A DNA stretch of 17,158 bases from an uncultured Collinsella sp. (GTDB taxonomy: Bacteria; Actinomycetota; Coriobacteriia; Coriobacteriales; Coriobacteriaceae). Location: assembly GCA_900552145.1 (NCBI GenBank), contig URYW01000034.1, positions 1 through 17,158 of the forward strand, written 5' to 3'. Numbering within the stretch: the stretch's first letter is position 1; each line of letters opens with the position of its first letter. The notes below the pieces were generated by a model. It had not been told where the DNA came from. It was given only the letters and a program-made list of their open reading frames with translations, and did no database searches. Below, piece after piece: positions 1 through 7,562 of this stretch. The position numbers and the translations under genes are program-made.

Positions 1-439
1 GGTTGATAACCTGAATCCTCAGGTCCTCGCCACCGACTTCTTTCCAGTTGGTGATCTTGCCGGCGTAAATATCGCGGAGCTGCTCGGTCGAGAGGTTATC
101 GACCGGGTTATCGTCGTTCACGATGACCGCGATACCGTCGTGGGCAATGACGATGGGAGTCAGGCCCAGATCCTGTTCGTCGGCATTGAGTCCACGGGAG
201 GAGCTGGCGATATCGGCCGTGCCGGCGCTGACGGCCTCGATGCCAGCAGAAGAACCCAAACCGGAAACGAGCACGTCGATGCCGGTCTCCTCCTTAAAGC
301 CCTCGGCCGCAATCTCGGCGATAGGAAGGCAGGTCGTGGAGCCAGCGACGGTAATGGAAGAGGTAGAAGATCCCGAAGAACAGGCGCACAGCGTAAGCGT
401 AAGCACAGCGGCGCTCAGGACCGATACGATCTTTCTCAT
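1..439 (-). CDS. pstS: Phosphate ABC transporter substrate-binding lipoprotein (PstS family), 3' end outside the window
   Basis: The gene starts at the ATG at 437-439 and stays open for 146 codons to the window edge, so the C-terminal half is missing. The N-terminus is a lipoprotein signal: Met-Arg-Lys, a hydrophobic stretch, then a lipobox ending Leu-Cys-Ala-Cys, so the mature protein should be lipid-anchored outside the membrane. The mature part opens with ITVAGSTTCLPIAE. It continues with GLGSSAGIEAVSAGTADIAS, the glycine/serine-rich phosphate-binding loop and the T-A-D-I signature of the PBP-like family, and then NLSTEQLRDIYAGKITNWKE, a hallmark of PstS proteins. The family captures inorganic phosphate and hands it to the PstCAB importer. 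Its ATG overlaps the stop of the upstream pgeF gene (ATGA), and no clear ribosome-binding site precedes it, which suggests translational coupling. Sure of the family; substrate inferred. Confidence 0.9.
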   Translation of the reverse strand, partial: MRKIVSVLSAAVLTLTLCACSSGSSTSSITVAGSTTCLPIAEIAAEGFKEETGIDVLVSGLGSSAGIEAVSAGTADIASSSRGLNADEQDLGLTPIVIAHDGIAVIVNDDNPVDNLSTEQLRDIYAGKITNWKEVGGEDLRIQVIN

Positions 440-1236
440 AGCATCACGCCGATCGCAGCATGGCGCCCACAGGTGCCGCCCTCGTTACGGTAGGAATAAA
501 AGCGGTCGTTCTGACGCACGGTCGAAAGCTGGGTATCCACGATATTATCCGCGTCGACACCGACATCTACCAGCGCCTCGCGAATGGCAGCGGAAAGATC
601 GAGCATGCGAGAGGTACTCGCATCGATGCAAGAGAACTCGGCGGCAAAGCGATCCATGAGTTCCTGGGATACCTCATATTCGTCACCCAAGATATGGGGG
701 CCGATATAGGCGGAAACGCCGCTCGCATCGCAACCGGCAGCATCGCAAAGCGCCTGGCACGCCTTGGCGGAAATGCGTGCAATCGTGCCCTTCCAACCGG
801 AGTGCACCACGGCAAATCCGCCAGGGGCCACCAGCACCACGGGAACGCAGTCGGCAAAGCAGAGCAGCACGGGTACGTTATGCGCCGTACAGACGATGGC
901 ATCGCAGCCCTCGGCAATCTGCTCGCGGACGTCCTCAAGGTCATCGGCGCCGTTCGAGGTCACCGCAACGATATGGTCACCATGGACCTGATTGGGAACG
1001 AGCAGGTTGTGCTCGCACTCGGCGGCACCCATAGCCTCGAGCGCGCGACGACGATTTTCTTGAACAGCAAAGGGATCATCGCCAACATGCGAGCCCAAGT
1101 TGAGTGAGGAGTACGCATCTTCGGAAACACCACCGGCGCGCTCGGTGAAGGCAAAGCGAACATCGGATGTCGCGCCTTCCACCAACGTAACTCCATCATG
1201 GTCGACACGCGAAACTTTGTCCGCACGTGCTGCCAT
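436..1236 (-). CDS. pgeF: Peptidoglycan editing factor PgeF (YfiH/YlmD, laccase-domain family)
   Basis: A 266-residue protein of the DUF152/multicopper-polyphenol-oxidase-like family. Its E. coli member YfiH hydrolyses precursors in which L-Ser replaces L-Ala at position 1 of the stem peptide. The three metal-binding/catalytic residues are visible: His85 in NQVHGD, Cys130 in FADCVPVVL and His145 in VVHSGWKGT. The C-terminus carries the usual FYSYR...GR.A signature. The usual IGPC motif reads IGPH here (His181). I place the start at the ATG at 1234-1236 because AGGAGG lies 7 nt upstream; an upstream in-frame start at 1257 lacks this support. The gene follows ftsZ, a common actinobacterial position, but sits beyond the ftsZ terminator, so it probably has its own promoter. 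It overlaps pstS by 4 nt. Confidence 0.93.
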   Translation of the reverse strand: MAARADKVSRVDHDGVTLVEGATSDVRFAFTERAGGVSEDAYSSLNLGSHVGDDPFAVQENRRRALEAMGAAECEHNLLVPNQVHGDHIVAVTSNGADDLEDVREQIAEGCDAIVCTAHNVPVLLCFADCVPVVLVAPGGFAVVHSGWKGTIARISAKACQALCDAAGCDASGVSAYIGPHILGDEYEVSQELMDRFAAEFSCIDASTSRMLDLSAAIREALVDVGVDADNIVDTQLSTVRQNDRFYSYRNEGGTCGRHAAIGVML

Positions 1237-1243
1237 ACTAAAG

Positions 1244-1249
1244 CCTCCT
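1244..1249 (-). promoter_or_regulatory. Ribosome-binding site of pgeF
   Basis: The minus strand reads AGGAGG here, 7 nt before the ATG at 1236. This near-perfect Shine-Dalgarno sequence fixes the pgeF start seven codons inside the longest possible reading frame. Confidence 0.85.
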
Positions 1250-1288
1250 AATAACACAAGTACCGCGGCATCGCCGCTACAGCCAGCG

Positions 1289-1358
1289 TTTATACGGCTG
1301 TCATACTTCTCTAAAAGGATACCTGCTGCGCTGGAGGCAATCGTAAAGGGAACGTAAA
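1289..1358 (-). promoter_or_regulatory. Putative pgeF-pstS promoter region with an 11-bp-phased direct repeat
   Basis: On the minus strand, TTTACG occurs at 1358-1353 and again at 1347-1342, separated by 5 nt (11-bp period). A TATAAA at 1294-1289 could be a -10 element, but no good -35 stands 17 nt upstream of it (CTTTTA). Two hexamers repeated every 11 bp is the geometry of PhoB/PhoP-type response-regulator boxes, and the downstream unit contains a phosphate-binding protein gene. The repeat is seen directly; its role as a Pho box is inference. Confidence 0.35.
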
Positions 1359-1390
1359 GAGATTGGAGGTTCTAGTTTACAAAGTCGAAA

Positions 1391-1420
1391 TAAAAAGGGC
1401 GCGTCCATACGGACACGCCC
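1391..1420 (-). terminator. Rho-independent terminator after ftsZ
   Basis: In minus-strand RNA a 10-bp stem (GGGCGUGUCC / GGACGCGCCC, one G-U pair) closes a 4-nt GUAU loop and is followed immediately by UUUUUA. The stem begins 26 nt after the ftsZ stop codon. It should end the long dcw transcript and separate it from pgeF-pstS. Confidence 0.9.
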
Positions 1421-1446
1421 CTGTGCACAACAATGCAAAGAACGAC

Positions 1447-2601
1447 TTAGAAGCTGCCGCGCTTCAGGAAGTCGGGAAGCTCGAACTGATCGTTGCCGAA
1501 GTTAGGAAGCTCGGTGCCACCGACGTTGCGGGTCGGAGCGGCCTGAGCCGGGCTGGTGGCCGGAGCGGTGCGCTGCGGCGCAGCGGAGGCAGCGGCCTTG
1601 CTCTGAGACTGCTGAGCAGCAAAGAGCTCGTCCTGACGGTTGACGTTGGAGTCGGAGAAGCCCGTAGCGATGACGGTGATACGCACCTGATCGCCCAGGG
1701 ACTCGTCGACAACGGTACCGAAGATGATGTTGGCCTCGGGGTCGACGGCGTTGGCGACAACGTCGGCGGCGTCGCTGATCTCCTGGATGCCCAGGTCCTT
1801 GGAACCGGCGATGGAGAGCAGCACGCGTGTGGCACCATCGATGGAGCTCTCGAGCAGCGGGCTGGAGATGGCCTGCTGGGCTGCGTCGACGGCACGGGTA
1901 TCCCCAGAAGAGGTACCGATACCCATCATGGCGGTACCGGCCTGCTTCATGATGGTCTTAACATCGGCGAAGTCCAGGTTGATGATACCGGGGACGGTGA
2001 TGAGGTCGGTGATGCCCTGGGTGCCCTGGGAAAGGACGCCATCAGCAATCGCGAAGGCCTCGAGCATGGTGGTCTTCTTCTCGGCGATGTCGAGCAGCTT
2101 ATCGTTAGGGATGACAATCATGGTGTCGACGCAATCGGAGAGGGTCTTAATGCCCTCCTCGGCGCTCTTCTTGCGCTTGCGGCCCTCGAAGGTGAAGGGC
2201 TTGGTCACGACGGCGACGGTCAGTGCACCGACCTCGTTCATCGCGATATCGGCAACGATGGGAGCAGCGCCGGTACCGGTGCCACCGCCCTCGCCGCAGG
2301 TGATGAACACCATGTCGGCACCAGCAAGCGCCTCGGCAATGTCGTCGCGGGACTCATCGGCAGCCTTGCGGCCAACCTCGGGGTTGGCGCCGGCGCCCAG
2401 GCCGCGGGTAAGGTCGGTGCCGATGTGCACCTTGATATCGGCATCAGAGATCGCGAGTGCCTGAGCATCGGTGTTGATGGCAACAAACTCGACGCCGCGG
2501 ATGCCCTCTTCGATCATTCGATTGACCGCGTTGGTACCGCCGCCGCCGACGCCGACCACCTTAATGACGGCAAGGTAGTTGTTGATCTCTGTCTCGTGCA
2601 T
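1447..2601 (-). CDS. ftsZ: Cell division protein FtsZ
   Basis: A 384-residue tubulin-like GTPase that polymerises into the cytokinetic ring. Visible motifs: an N-terminal glycine-rich loop with GGGGTNAVNRM (about 19-29), the NTD motif (43-45), the tubulin signature GGGTGTG (105-111) and the T7 synergy loop NLDFADV (208-214). The GTPase and C-terminal domains end near residue 320. They are followed by an Ala/Gln/Ser/Pro-rich linker and a C-terminal conserved peptide, ELPDFLKRGSF, the usual docking site for FtsZ partners. The start at 2601 has GGAGG 6 nt upstream; a longer frame from 2631 lacks a ribosome-binding site. ftsA is absent between ftsQ and ftsZ, as is normal in Actinomycetota, where SepF usually serves as membrane anchor. 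The gene has its own 199-nt leader and a strong terminator, so it is probably also expressed on its own. Confidence 0.98.
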   Translation of the reverse strand: MHETEINNYLAVIKVVGVGGGGTNAVNRMIEEGIRGVEFVAINTDAQALAISDADIKVHIGTDLTRGLGAGANPEVGRKAADESRDDIAEALAGADMVFITCGEGGGTGTGAAPIVADIAMNEVGALTVAVVTKPFTFEGRKRKKSAEEGIKTLSDCVDTMIVIPNDKLLDIAEKKTTMLEAFAIADGVLSQGTQGITDLITVPGIINLDFADVKTIMKQAGTAMMGIGTSSGDTRAVDAAQQAISSPLLESSIDGATRVLLSIAGSKDLGIQEISDAADVVANAVDPEANIIFGTVVDESLGDQVRITVIATGFSDSNVNRQDELFAAQQSQSKAAASAAPQRTAPATSPAQAAPTRNVGGTELPNFGNDQFELPDFLKRGSF

Positions 2602-2800
2602 GTCGGTCCTCCGAACAAAGGTTATAGCCATAGCATGGGTCGACCCCTGCGCACATTAACCTTCAGGTTGAAAGTAAATGCAAAGGTAAACCGTATTATG
2701 TTTGCACATTATGAACGTATCAGTCAAATAATTGACCGTGAAAACCAAACAAACCAGATAAACGGCGTGGTATGGCCCCTCAACAAAGTAACAACCAGCG
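2602..2800 (-). promoter_or_regulatory. AT-rich ftsQ-ftsZ intergenic region, probable ftsZ promoter/leader
   Basis: This 199-nt gap is visibly more AT-rich than its surroundings. On the minus strand it holds two CATAAT -10-like hexamers within the repeats ATTATG at 2708-2713 and 2695-2700 (plus-strand spelling), and an inverted repeat GTCAA-N4-TTGAC at 2723-2736. No convincing -35 is correctly spaced. GGAGG at 2608-2612 is the ftsZ ribosome-binding site. I saw no terminator, so read-through from ftsQ is possible. ftsZ often has extra promoters here in other bacteria; that this is so here is inference. Confidence 0.45.
2608..2612 (-). promoter_or_regulatory. Ribosome-binding site of ftsZ
   Basis: GGAGG on the minus strand, 6 nt upstream of the ATG at 2601. 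It selects the start that gives MHETEINNYL rather than the longer frame. Confidence 0.8.
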
Positions 2801-4057
2801 CTACGAGGTCGGAGCATTCCTAAATGTGTAGTTGCCCGGAGAGCGCACATTGATATACGTTACGCCCTCTACCTGCGAAAGCAACTTGGTGACTACGCGT
2901 TCTTTCTTGGCGATATCGTTCGAATCGCCCAGCGACACCTCAATGCCGTTATTGAGGTTTGCCGAGATGGCTTCGACCGAAGGCGTGGAAATATCCTTGA
3001 CTTGTCCCAAGAACTCGCTCGAAAAACCACGCACATAATCCAGGCCGGCCTTAACGGCTTTGGAGTTCACCGCCTGGCCGGAAACCGGAGCGACATCCGC
3101 CGAGACATCAGTCAACAGCACCGCGCCATAATGCTTAGCGAGCGCCAGCGCGGCATCGATTCCGGTCAAGGTATTTGAGCCCTGCCCTGTCGTGATGACG
3201 TTGCCCTGGTCGTCCACTTCGACCGACGTCGACAGTGGGGCGATCCAGGTGTCATCATCCCCGATGGCCCAGGCAAGGTCATCGGAGCTGATATAGGCAA
3301 TTGCGATGACCTTGCGCTCCATAGGCGTAATGATGAGCGTATGCGGGAACTGACGCTGGACATCCACGCCCGAGACCCACGGGTTCTGCTTGAGATCCTC
3401 GGTAATCTGGTCGGGATCGACGTTAAAAAGCGACGTTCCCTCGGGCAAATCGATCAGCTGGATAGCATCGTGCTTCGTCACATGCTCGCTGCCTTGAATC
3501 TGAATATCAGTGGCGGTAAACAATCCAGAGTTAATCACCACGATGGCAACGACGACGAGCACGGCCAAGACGGCCAGAACGCCGCCCACGATTTTGCCTT
3601 TGCCTGTAACGACAGAAGCGGCGTCTGATGTTTTATTTACCATCGCCCCAAGTGAAGACAACGGGTTGACGCTTTTTTTACCCGAAGGCTTCTTGACGGT
3701 AACCGGGACCGATGTCAGCGAGCGCGGTTTCGATGCGCCCAGCGTGCGACCTGGACGCGGCGCTTTAGTTCCCGTCGAGGGCTTAGGAGTTGCCATGGGA
3801 CGGGCAGGTTTGGCGCCCATAACAGGCTTTGACGTCACCGAGGGACGCGAGGACTTTTTTGCGGCCGGACGATTACCGAGCTGCGAGCCGACGACCGGAC
3901 GACTGGTCTGTCGAGCATGCCCGACAGACTTAGAATGCGCGACGGTATTGCGTTGAGGTTTGGCAGGCGCGCCGGAACGCCCTCCGGCGCGGCGGAAGGT
4001 GGGTTTCGATGCTCTAGAAGCCGAGGAATTTAACTTCCGGTCTGAGCTCGATGCCAT
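2801..4057 (-). CDS. ftsQ: Cell division protein FtsQ/DivIB with long basic N-terminal tail
   Basis: A 418-residue bitopic membrane protein of the FtsQBL/DivIB group that regulates the FtsW-FtsI septal synthase. Residues 1 to about 154 are a cytoplasmic tail rich in Lys, Arg, Pro, Ser and Gly. One transmembrane helix follows (about 157-176), then a POTRA domain (about 180-250) starting FTATDIQIQGSEHVTKHDAI with the typical LPEGTSLFNVD stretch, then the FtsQ beta domain. The tail is much longer than the few dozen residues seen in E. coli FtsQ and contains three quasi-repeats of consensus T-x-[RK]-P-x-x-G-x4-R-P (residues about 51-64, 75-87, 90-102). The start lies inside the last 44 nt of murB, preceded by a GAGGGAGG-like ribosome-binding site, so translation is probably coupled. 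The family call is secure; the function of the tail is unknown. Confidence 0.93.
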   Translation of the reverse strand: MASSSDRKLNSSASRASKPTFRRAGGRSGAPAKPQRNTVAHSKSVGHARQTSRPVVGSQLGNRPAAKKSSRPSVTSKPVMGAKPARPMATPKPSTGTKAPRPGRTLGASKPRSLTSVPVTVKKPSGKKSVNPLSSLGAMVNKTSDAASVVTGKGKIVGGVLAVLAVLVVVAIVVINSGLFTATDIQIQGSEHVTKHDAIQLIDLPEGTSLFNVDPDQITEDLKQNPWVSGVDVQRQFPHTLIITPMERKVIAIAYISSDDLAWAIGDDDTWIAPLSTSVEVDDQGNVITTGQGSNTLTGIDAALALAKHYGAVLLTDVSADVAPVSGQAVNSKAVKAGLDYVRGFSSEFLGQVKDISTPSVEAISANLNNGIEVSLGDSNDIAKKERVVTKLLSQVEGVTYINVRSPGNYTFRNAPTS

Positions 4058-4925
4058 ACGCCTCCCTCACCTTTCCGTGCACATGTCTGATAACCGCGGC
4101 AACGTCATCGGCCGAGGCAGTTCCGTTATTAACGATAAAATTAGCGTGAACGGGCGAAACTTCCGCGCCGCCAATTGAAAAACCCTTTAATCCACAATCC
4201 TCGATAAGCTTGCCCACACTCGCATCGGGCGGATTGCGAAAGACCGACCCGCAGGATGCGCGACCCATGGGCTGCGTACGCTTGCGCCTCGTCAGGTACC
4301 GCTCCATGCGCTCGCGAATGTCGGCCTTGGGCGCCGGTTTAAGCTTGAGCACGCACTCGAGGATGATCTCATTGCGGGGAAGGCTACATTCGCGGTAGCC
4401 CCAAGTGATCTCGGACCCCTCATAATGCTTGATACCGGATGCCGGGTCAAACGTTACGACATCCTCAACCAGCGAGCCAATCCACTCGGTCCGTGTGCCG
4501 GCATTCATAGATATCGCACCGCCGACCGAACCAGGGATGCCAACGGCAAACTCAAGGCCCGAGAGGCTACGCGACAGGGCATCGTTGACCAGGCGCGCAA
4601 ACATCACGCCCGCACCGACCGTCAGCGTACAACCGTCATCGGCAACAACCGTGCGCTGAAACTCACGTCCGAGCGAAATGCCGGCACCGCGATAACCGCC
4701 ATCGGCAACCAGCAGATTGGAGCCCTTGCCGATGATGCCCCACGGCACCTGCTCGCGATCGAGCACCGCCACGGCGCGGCGGAGGGCATGATAGCTATGA
4801 CACGTTACAAAGAGGTCGGCCTTGCCGCCGATACGATAGCTCGTATGACGCGCAAGGCGCTCGTCCTCGATCACATCCGTGTCGATCATGCCCGAAAGCG
4901 CCATGACGGCGTTAAACAGACCCAT
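4014..4925 (-). CDS. murB: UDP-N-acetylenolpyruvoylglucosamine reductase MurB
   Basis: A 303-residue FAD enzyme that reduces UDP-GlcNAc-enolpyruvate to UDP-MurNAc with NADPH in the cytoplasm. Recognisable features: HTSYRIGGKAD at the N-terminus, FAD-binding GKGSNLLV (66-73) and GIPGSVGGAISMNAG (129 onward), the YR of the active site (Tyr177-Arg178, followed by ECS), the catalytic serine in CGSVFRNP (Ser227) and the catalytic glutamate in LRPEVKFLG (Glu297). The ATG at 4925 lies 5 nt after the murC stop with a weak ribosome-binding site, so re-initiation is likely. Internal ATGs at codons 8 and 13 are possible alternatives, since the conserved part begins after about residue 14. The 3' end overlaps ftsQ by 44 nt. 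Confidence 0.96.
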   Translation of the reverse strand: MGLFNAVMALSGMIDTDVIEDERLARHTSYRIGGKADLFVTCHSYHALRRAVAVLDREQVPWGIIGKGSNLLVADGGYRGAGISLGREFQRTVVADDGCTLTVGAGVMFARLVNDALSRSLSGLEFAVGIPGSVGGAISMNAGTRTEWIGSLVEDVVTFDPASGIKHYEGSEITWGYRECSLPRNEIILECVLKLKPAPKADIRERMERYLTRRKRTQPMGRASCGSVFRNPPDASVGKLIEDCGLKGFSIGGAEVSPVHANFIVNNGTASADDVAAVIRHVHGKVREAYGIELRPEVKFLGF

Positions 4926-4930
4926 TAGAC

Positions 4931-6349
4931 TTAAGCGTCTTTCTTGGCAGTCAGATACTCGATAAACTCGGGGCCGACGGTCGTAACGTCACCGGCACCC
5001 ATAGTGAGCAGCAGGTCGCCCTCGCCCACCATCTGCTCGAGCTCCTGATTGAGCTCAAGACGGCTGGAGCAGTACACGACCTCCTTGCCAGGATGCTTGG
5101 CGCGCACGGTATCGGCGAGCATCTTAGAGGTGACACCCGGAATGGGCATCTCGCCAGCCGAGAACACATCAATCAGCAGCAGTTTATCGGCATTGGCAAA
5201 TGCATCGGCAAAGTCGTCGCACAGGGCCTGCAGGCGCGAATAGCGGTGCGGCTGGAACACGACGTCGACGTGCTTGTAGCCCAGCGACGAAGCGGCAGCA
5301 AGCGTCGCCTTGATCTCGGTGGGGTGATGGCCGTAATCATCGACCACGGTGATGCCATCGATATCGCCCACGTGGGTAAAGCGACGGCGGACGCCCTCAA
5401 AGCTCGAGAGCGCCTTGGCGGCGGCGTCGATGTCAAGGCCCAGGACATGGGCGACGGTGAGCACCGCCGTGGCGTTGAGCATGTTGTGGCGACCGGGATT
5501 GCTCTTGATCTCCACAGCGTGCTCAGTGCCGTCCTCAAAGCGAACGATAAAGTCGCTCTGGATGCCCTTGACATCCGGGTGCATGCAGACGATGTCGTTG
5601 CTCTCGGCAAAGCCGTAGGAAAGCACGTGACGACCCGTCGACTTGGCGAGCTCGACCAGATGCGGGTCCTCACCGCAGACGATGACGGTGCCGTCCTCGC
5701 CCACCAGGCTCATGAATTTGGCGAAAGTTGCCTCGATCTCCTCGATACCCGAGTAGTGATCGAGGTGGTCGGCCTCGACGTTGGTCACGATGACCACGTT
5801 GGGGTTCAGGAACAGGAAGGAGCTGTCGGACTCGTCGGCCTCGGCGACAAAGTAGTCGCCCGAGCCGTTCTTGCCGTTCGTGTCATAGCCCTCGACGATG
5901 CCACCGATCAAGAAGCTCGGATCTAGACCTATGCGGTCGAGCATGGTGGCGCACATCGAAGAAGTGGTGGTCTTGCCATGCGTGCCGGCAACAGCGACGG
6001 TGGTGTAGCCGTGGCCCAAAGCAGAGAGCATCTTGGCACGGGGCCACACGGGAATACCAAGCTCGCGAGCGCGCACGAGTTCAGGGTTGGACTCCGGAAT
6101 AGCGGTGGAGACAACAACCACGTCGGGCTTGACCTCGTCGATCGTGGCGGCCTCATGGCCCACATGCACCTTCACACCAGCGCGGGTAAGCTGGCGGATA
6201 TAACGTGACGTCTTAAGGTCGGAGCCGGTAACGGCATAACCGCGCTCGTGAAGAACGAGGGCGATGCCGCTCATGCCGGCGCCGCCGATACCGATAAAGT
6301 GGGCGCTCTTAAACTCGGGCGCGGAGGTTGCAGTCTGGGAATCAGCCAT
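4931..6349 (-). CDS. murC: UDP-N-acetylmuramate--L-alanine ligase MurC
   Basis: A 472-residue ATP-dependent Mur ligase that adds L-Ala to UDP-MurNAc, the first amino acid of the stem peptide. The N-terminal UDP-binding Rossmann fold shows HFIGIGGAGMSGIA (about 17-30). The ATP loop is GTHGKTTTS (about 122-130). Further markers are EADESDSSFL, NVEADHLDHY, VDDYGHHPTEIKATL (the HHPTE signature of MurC) and FQPHRYSRL. I chose the ATG at 6349 because AAGGAG lies upstream (spacing 11 nt, a little long); an in-frame GTG at 6376 would add nine residues. The gene is separated from murG by 97 nt and its stop is 5 nt from the murB start. Confidence 0.97.
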   Translation of the reverse strand: MADSQTATSAPEFKSAHFIGIGGAGMSGIALVLHERGYAVTGSDLKTSRYIRQLTRAGVKVHVGHEAATIDEVKPDVVVVSTAIPESNPELVRARELGIPVWPRAKMLSALGHGYTTVAVAGTHGKTTTSSMCATMLDRIGLDPSFLIGGIVEGYDTNGKNGSGDYFVAEADESDSSFLFLNPNVVIVTNVEADHLDHYSGIEEIEATFAKFMSLVGEDGTVIVCGEDPHLVELAKSTGRHVLSYGFAESNDIVCMHPDVKGIQSDFIVRFEDGTEHAVEIKSNPGRHNMLNATAVLTVAHVLGLDIDAAAKALSSFEGVRRRFTHVGDIDGITVVDDYGHHPTEIKATLAAASSLGYKHVDVVFQPHRYSRLQALCDDFADAFANADKLLLIDVFSAGEMPIPGVTSKMLADTVRAKHPGKEVVYCSSRLELNQELEQMVGEGDLLLTMGAGDVTTVGPEFIEYLTAKKDA

Positions 6350-6360
6350 GTGCTCGTGTA

Positions 6361-6366
6361 CTCCTT
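6361..6366 (-). promoter_or_regulatory. Ribosome-binding site of murC
   Basis: AAGGAG on the minus strand, 11 nt before the ATG at 6349. The spacing is longer than ideal, but it lies inside the extension that a GTG start at 6376 would give, which argues for the ATG. Confidence 0.6.
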
Positions 6367-6446
6367 GCGTAAACACTGCCTGTAACCCGTTAACTGTACC
6401 GCACCTACCGCATCAGCGCGAGGGCGACCGACGATATCCCGTCTAA

Positions 6447-7562
6447 CTAACGCAAACCCTCTACCGCATCGGCCAGAAGAGCGGCGGCCCTATCCTGAGC
6501 CAGACCACGCGCCGCCTGACGCATGGCGTCGCGCGCCGCCGCGTCATCGACCAGGTGCAGCAGTTCATCGGCAAAGGCAGAACCGTCGATATCGGCATCG
6601 GCGCAGAGCACACCGGCCCCGGCGTCGACCAGATAACGGGCATTGGTGGTTTGGTGGTCGGCCGTCGCATGCGGATACGGCACGAGCACCGAGGGCACGG
6701 CGAGCGCAGCAATCTCGGCCACGCTCGATGCACCCGAACGCGAGAGCACCAAATCGGCAGCAGCCAGCATATCGCCCATGTTGTCGATGTAAGGCTGGAC
6801 GCGGTAACGCTTCGCCTCCTCGGGCGTCAGCGCCAAAGCGCGCTCGGTCTCCTCAAAGCCGTCGGCACCCGTCGAATGCAACACATAGAGGTTCTTGCGC
6901 GAAAGCAGCTCGTTTTTGAGCGAAGCCACGCGCTCGTTGAGGTGCTGGGCGCCAAGTGAACCGCCAAAGACGAGCAACAGCGTAGCGTCCTCGGGAACGC
7001 CAAGTGCCTTGCGGCCGCGAGCGCGATCGCCCTCGATTACCGAGCGACGTACGGGGTTGCCGGTCATGAGCACGTGGCCAGGGTCACCTTCGCGCTCAAA
7101 GACCGAACGCGCTGCCGGCACCGAGATGCACACGCGGGCGGCGTGGGAGTTCATCATCTTGTTGGCCAGGCCCGGAACAGAGTTCTGCTCATGCAGCAGA
7201 TACGGAACGCCCGCGCCCTTGCACCACCCCAGCAGCGGAACCTCGACATAGGCACCAAAACCAATGGCGGCATCGGGCTTGCCGACCTTTGAGAAATGAC
7301 TGGCGAGCGCACGTTTGGCCTTGTTGACACGCCACAGCGAGGTCAGCGCCGTCCAAGGACGGGAGCGGTCGAAGCCCGTGACCGTAATGGGCACAAAATC
7401 AAACCCAGCCTCGGGGACCAGACGACCCTCGAGCTTGCGCGACTGACCCACGAACACAACGTGGTGGCCACGGTCACGCAGTTCTTCGGCCAAGGCGAGC
7501 GCGGGGTTGATGTGTCCTGCCGTGCCGCCGGCTGCAATAGCAACGGTCATTTTATCGGTCAT
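6447..7562 (-). CDS. murG: Undecaprenyl-PP-MurNAc-pentapeptide-UDP-GlcNAc GlcNAc transferase MurG
   Basis: A 371-residue GT28-family glycosyltransferase that converts lipid I to lipid II on the inner face of the membrane. The first glycine-rich loop is GGTAGHINPALALA (12-25), where the usual GGTGGH is GGTAGH. Other signatures: HEQNSVPGLANK, the second glycine loop GGSLGAQHLN, and the UDP-GlcNAc-binding part SRSGASSVAEI followed by VPYPHATADHQTTNA. The ATG at 7562 has GAAGGG 6 nt upstream and lies within the last 11 nt of ftsW, giving tight coupling. A GTG at 7580 and an ATG at codon 5 are less likely starts. Confidence 0.97.
   Translation of the reverse strand: MTDKMTVAIAAGGTAGHINPALALAEELRDRGHHVVFVGQSRKLEGRLVPEAGFDFVPITVTGFDRSRPWTALTSLWRVNKAKRALASHFSKVGKPDAAIGFGAYVEVPLLGWCKGAGVPYLLHEQNSVPGLANKMMNSHAARVCISVPAARSVFEREGDPGHVLMTGNPVRRSVIEGDRARGRKALGVPEDATLLLVFGGSLGAQHLNERVASLKNELLSRKNLYVLHSTGADGFEETERALALTPEEAKRYRVQPYIDNMGDMLAAADLVLSRSGASSVAEIAALAVPSVLVPYPHATADHQTTNARYLVDAGAGVLCADADIDGSAFADELLHLVDDAAARDAMRQAARGLAQDRAAALLADAVEGLR

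Noticed and set aside
1363..2823. A 486-codon open frame on the plus strand opposite ftsZ
   Set aside because: It is antisense to a fully conserved ftsZ, is Gly/Asp/Val-rich low-complexity in character, and runs through the terminator. It reflects codon bias of GC-rich DNA, not a gene.
6350..6446. A separate promoter in the murG-murC gap
   Set aside because: I searched the 97 nt on the minus strand and saw no pair of hexamers close to consensus at proper spacing, so I do not call one.
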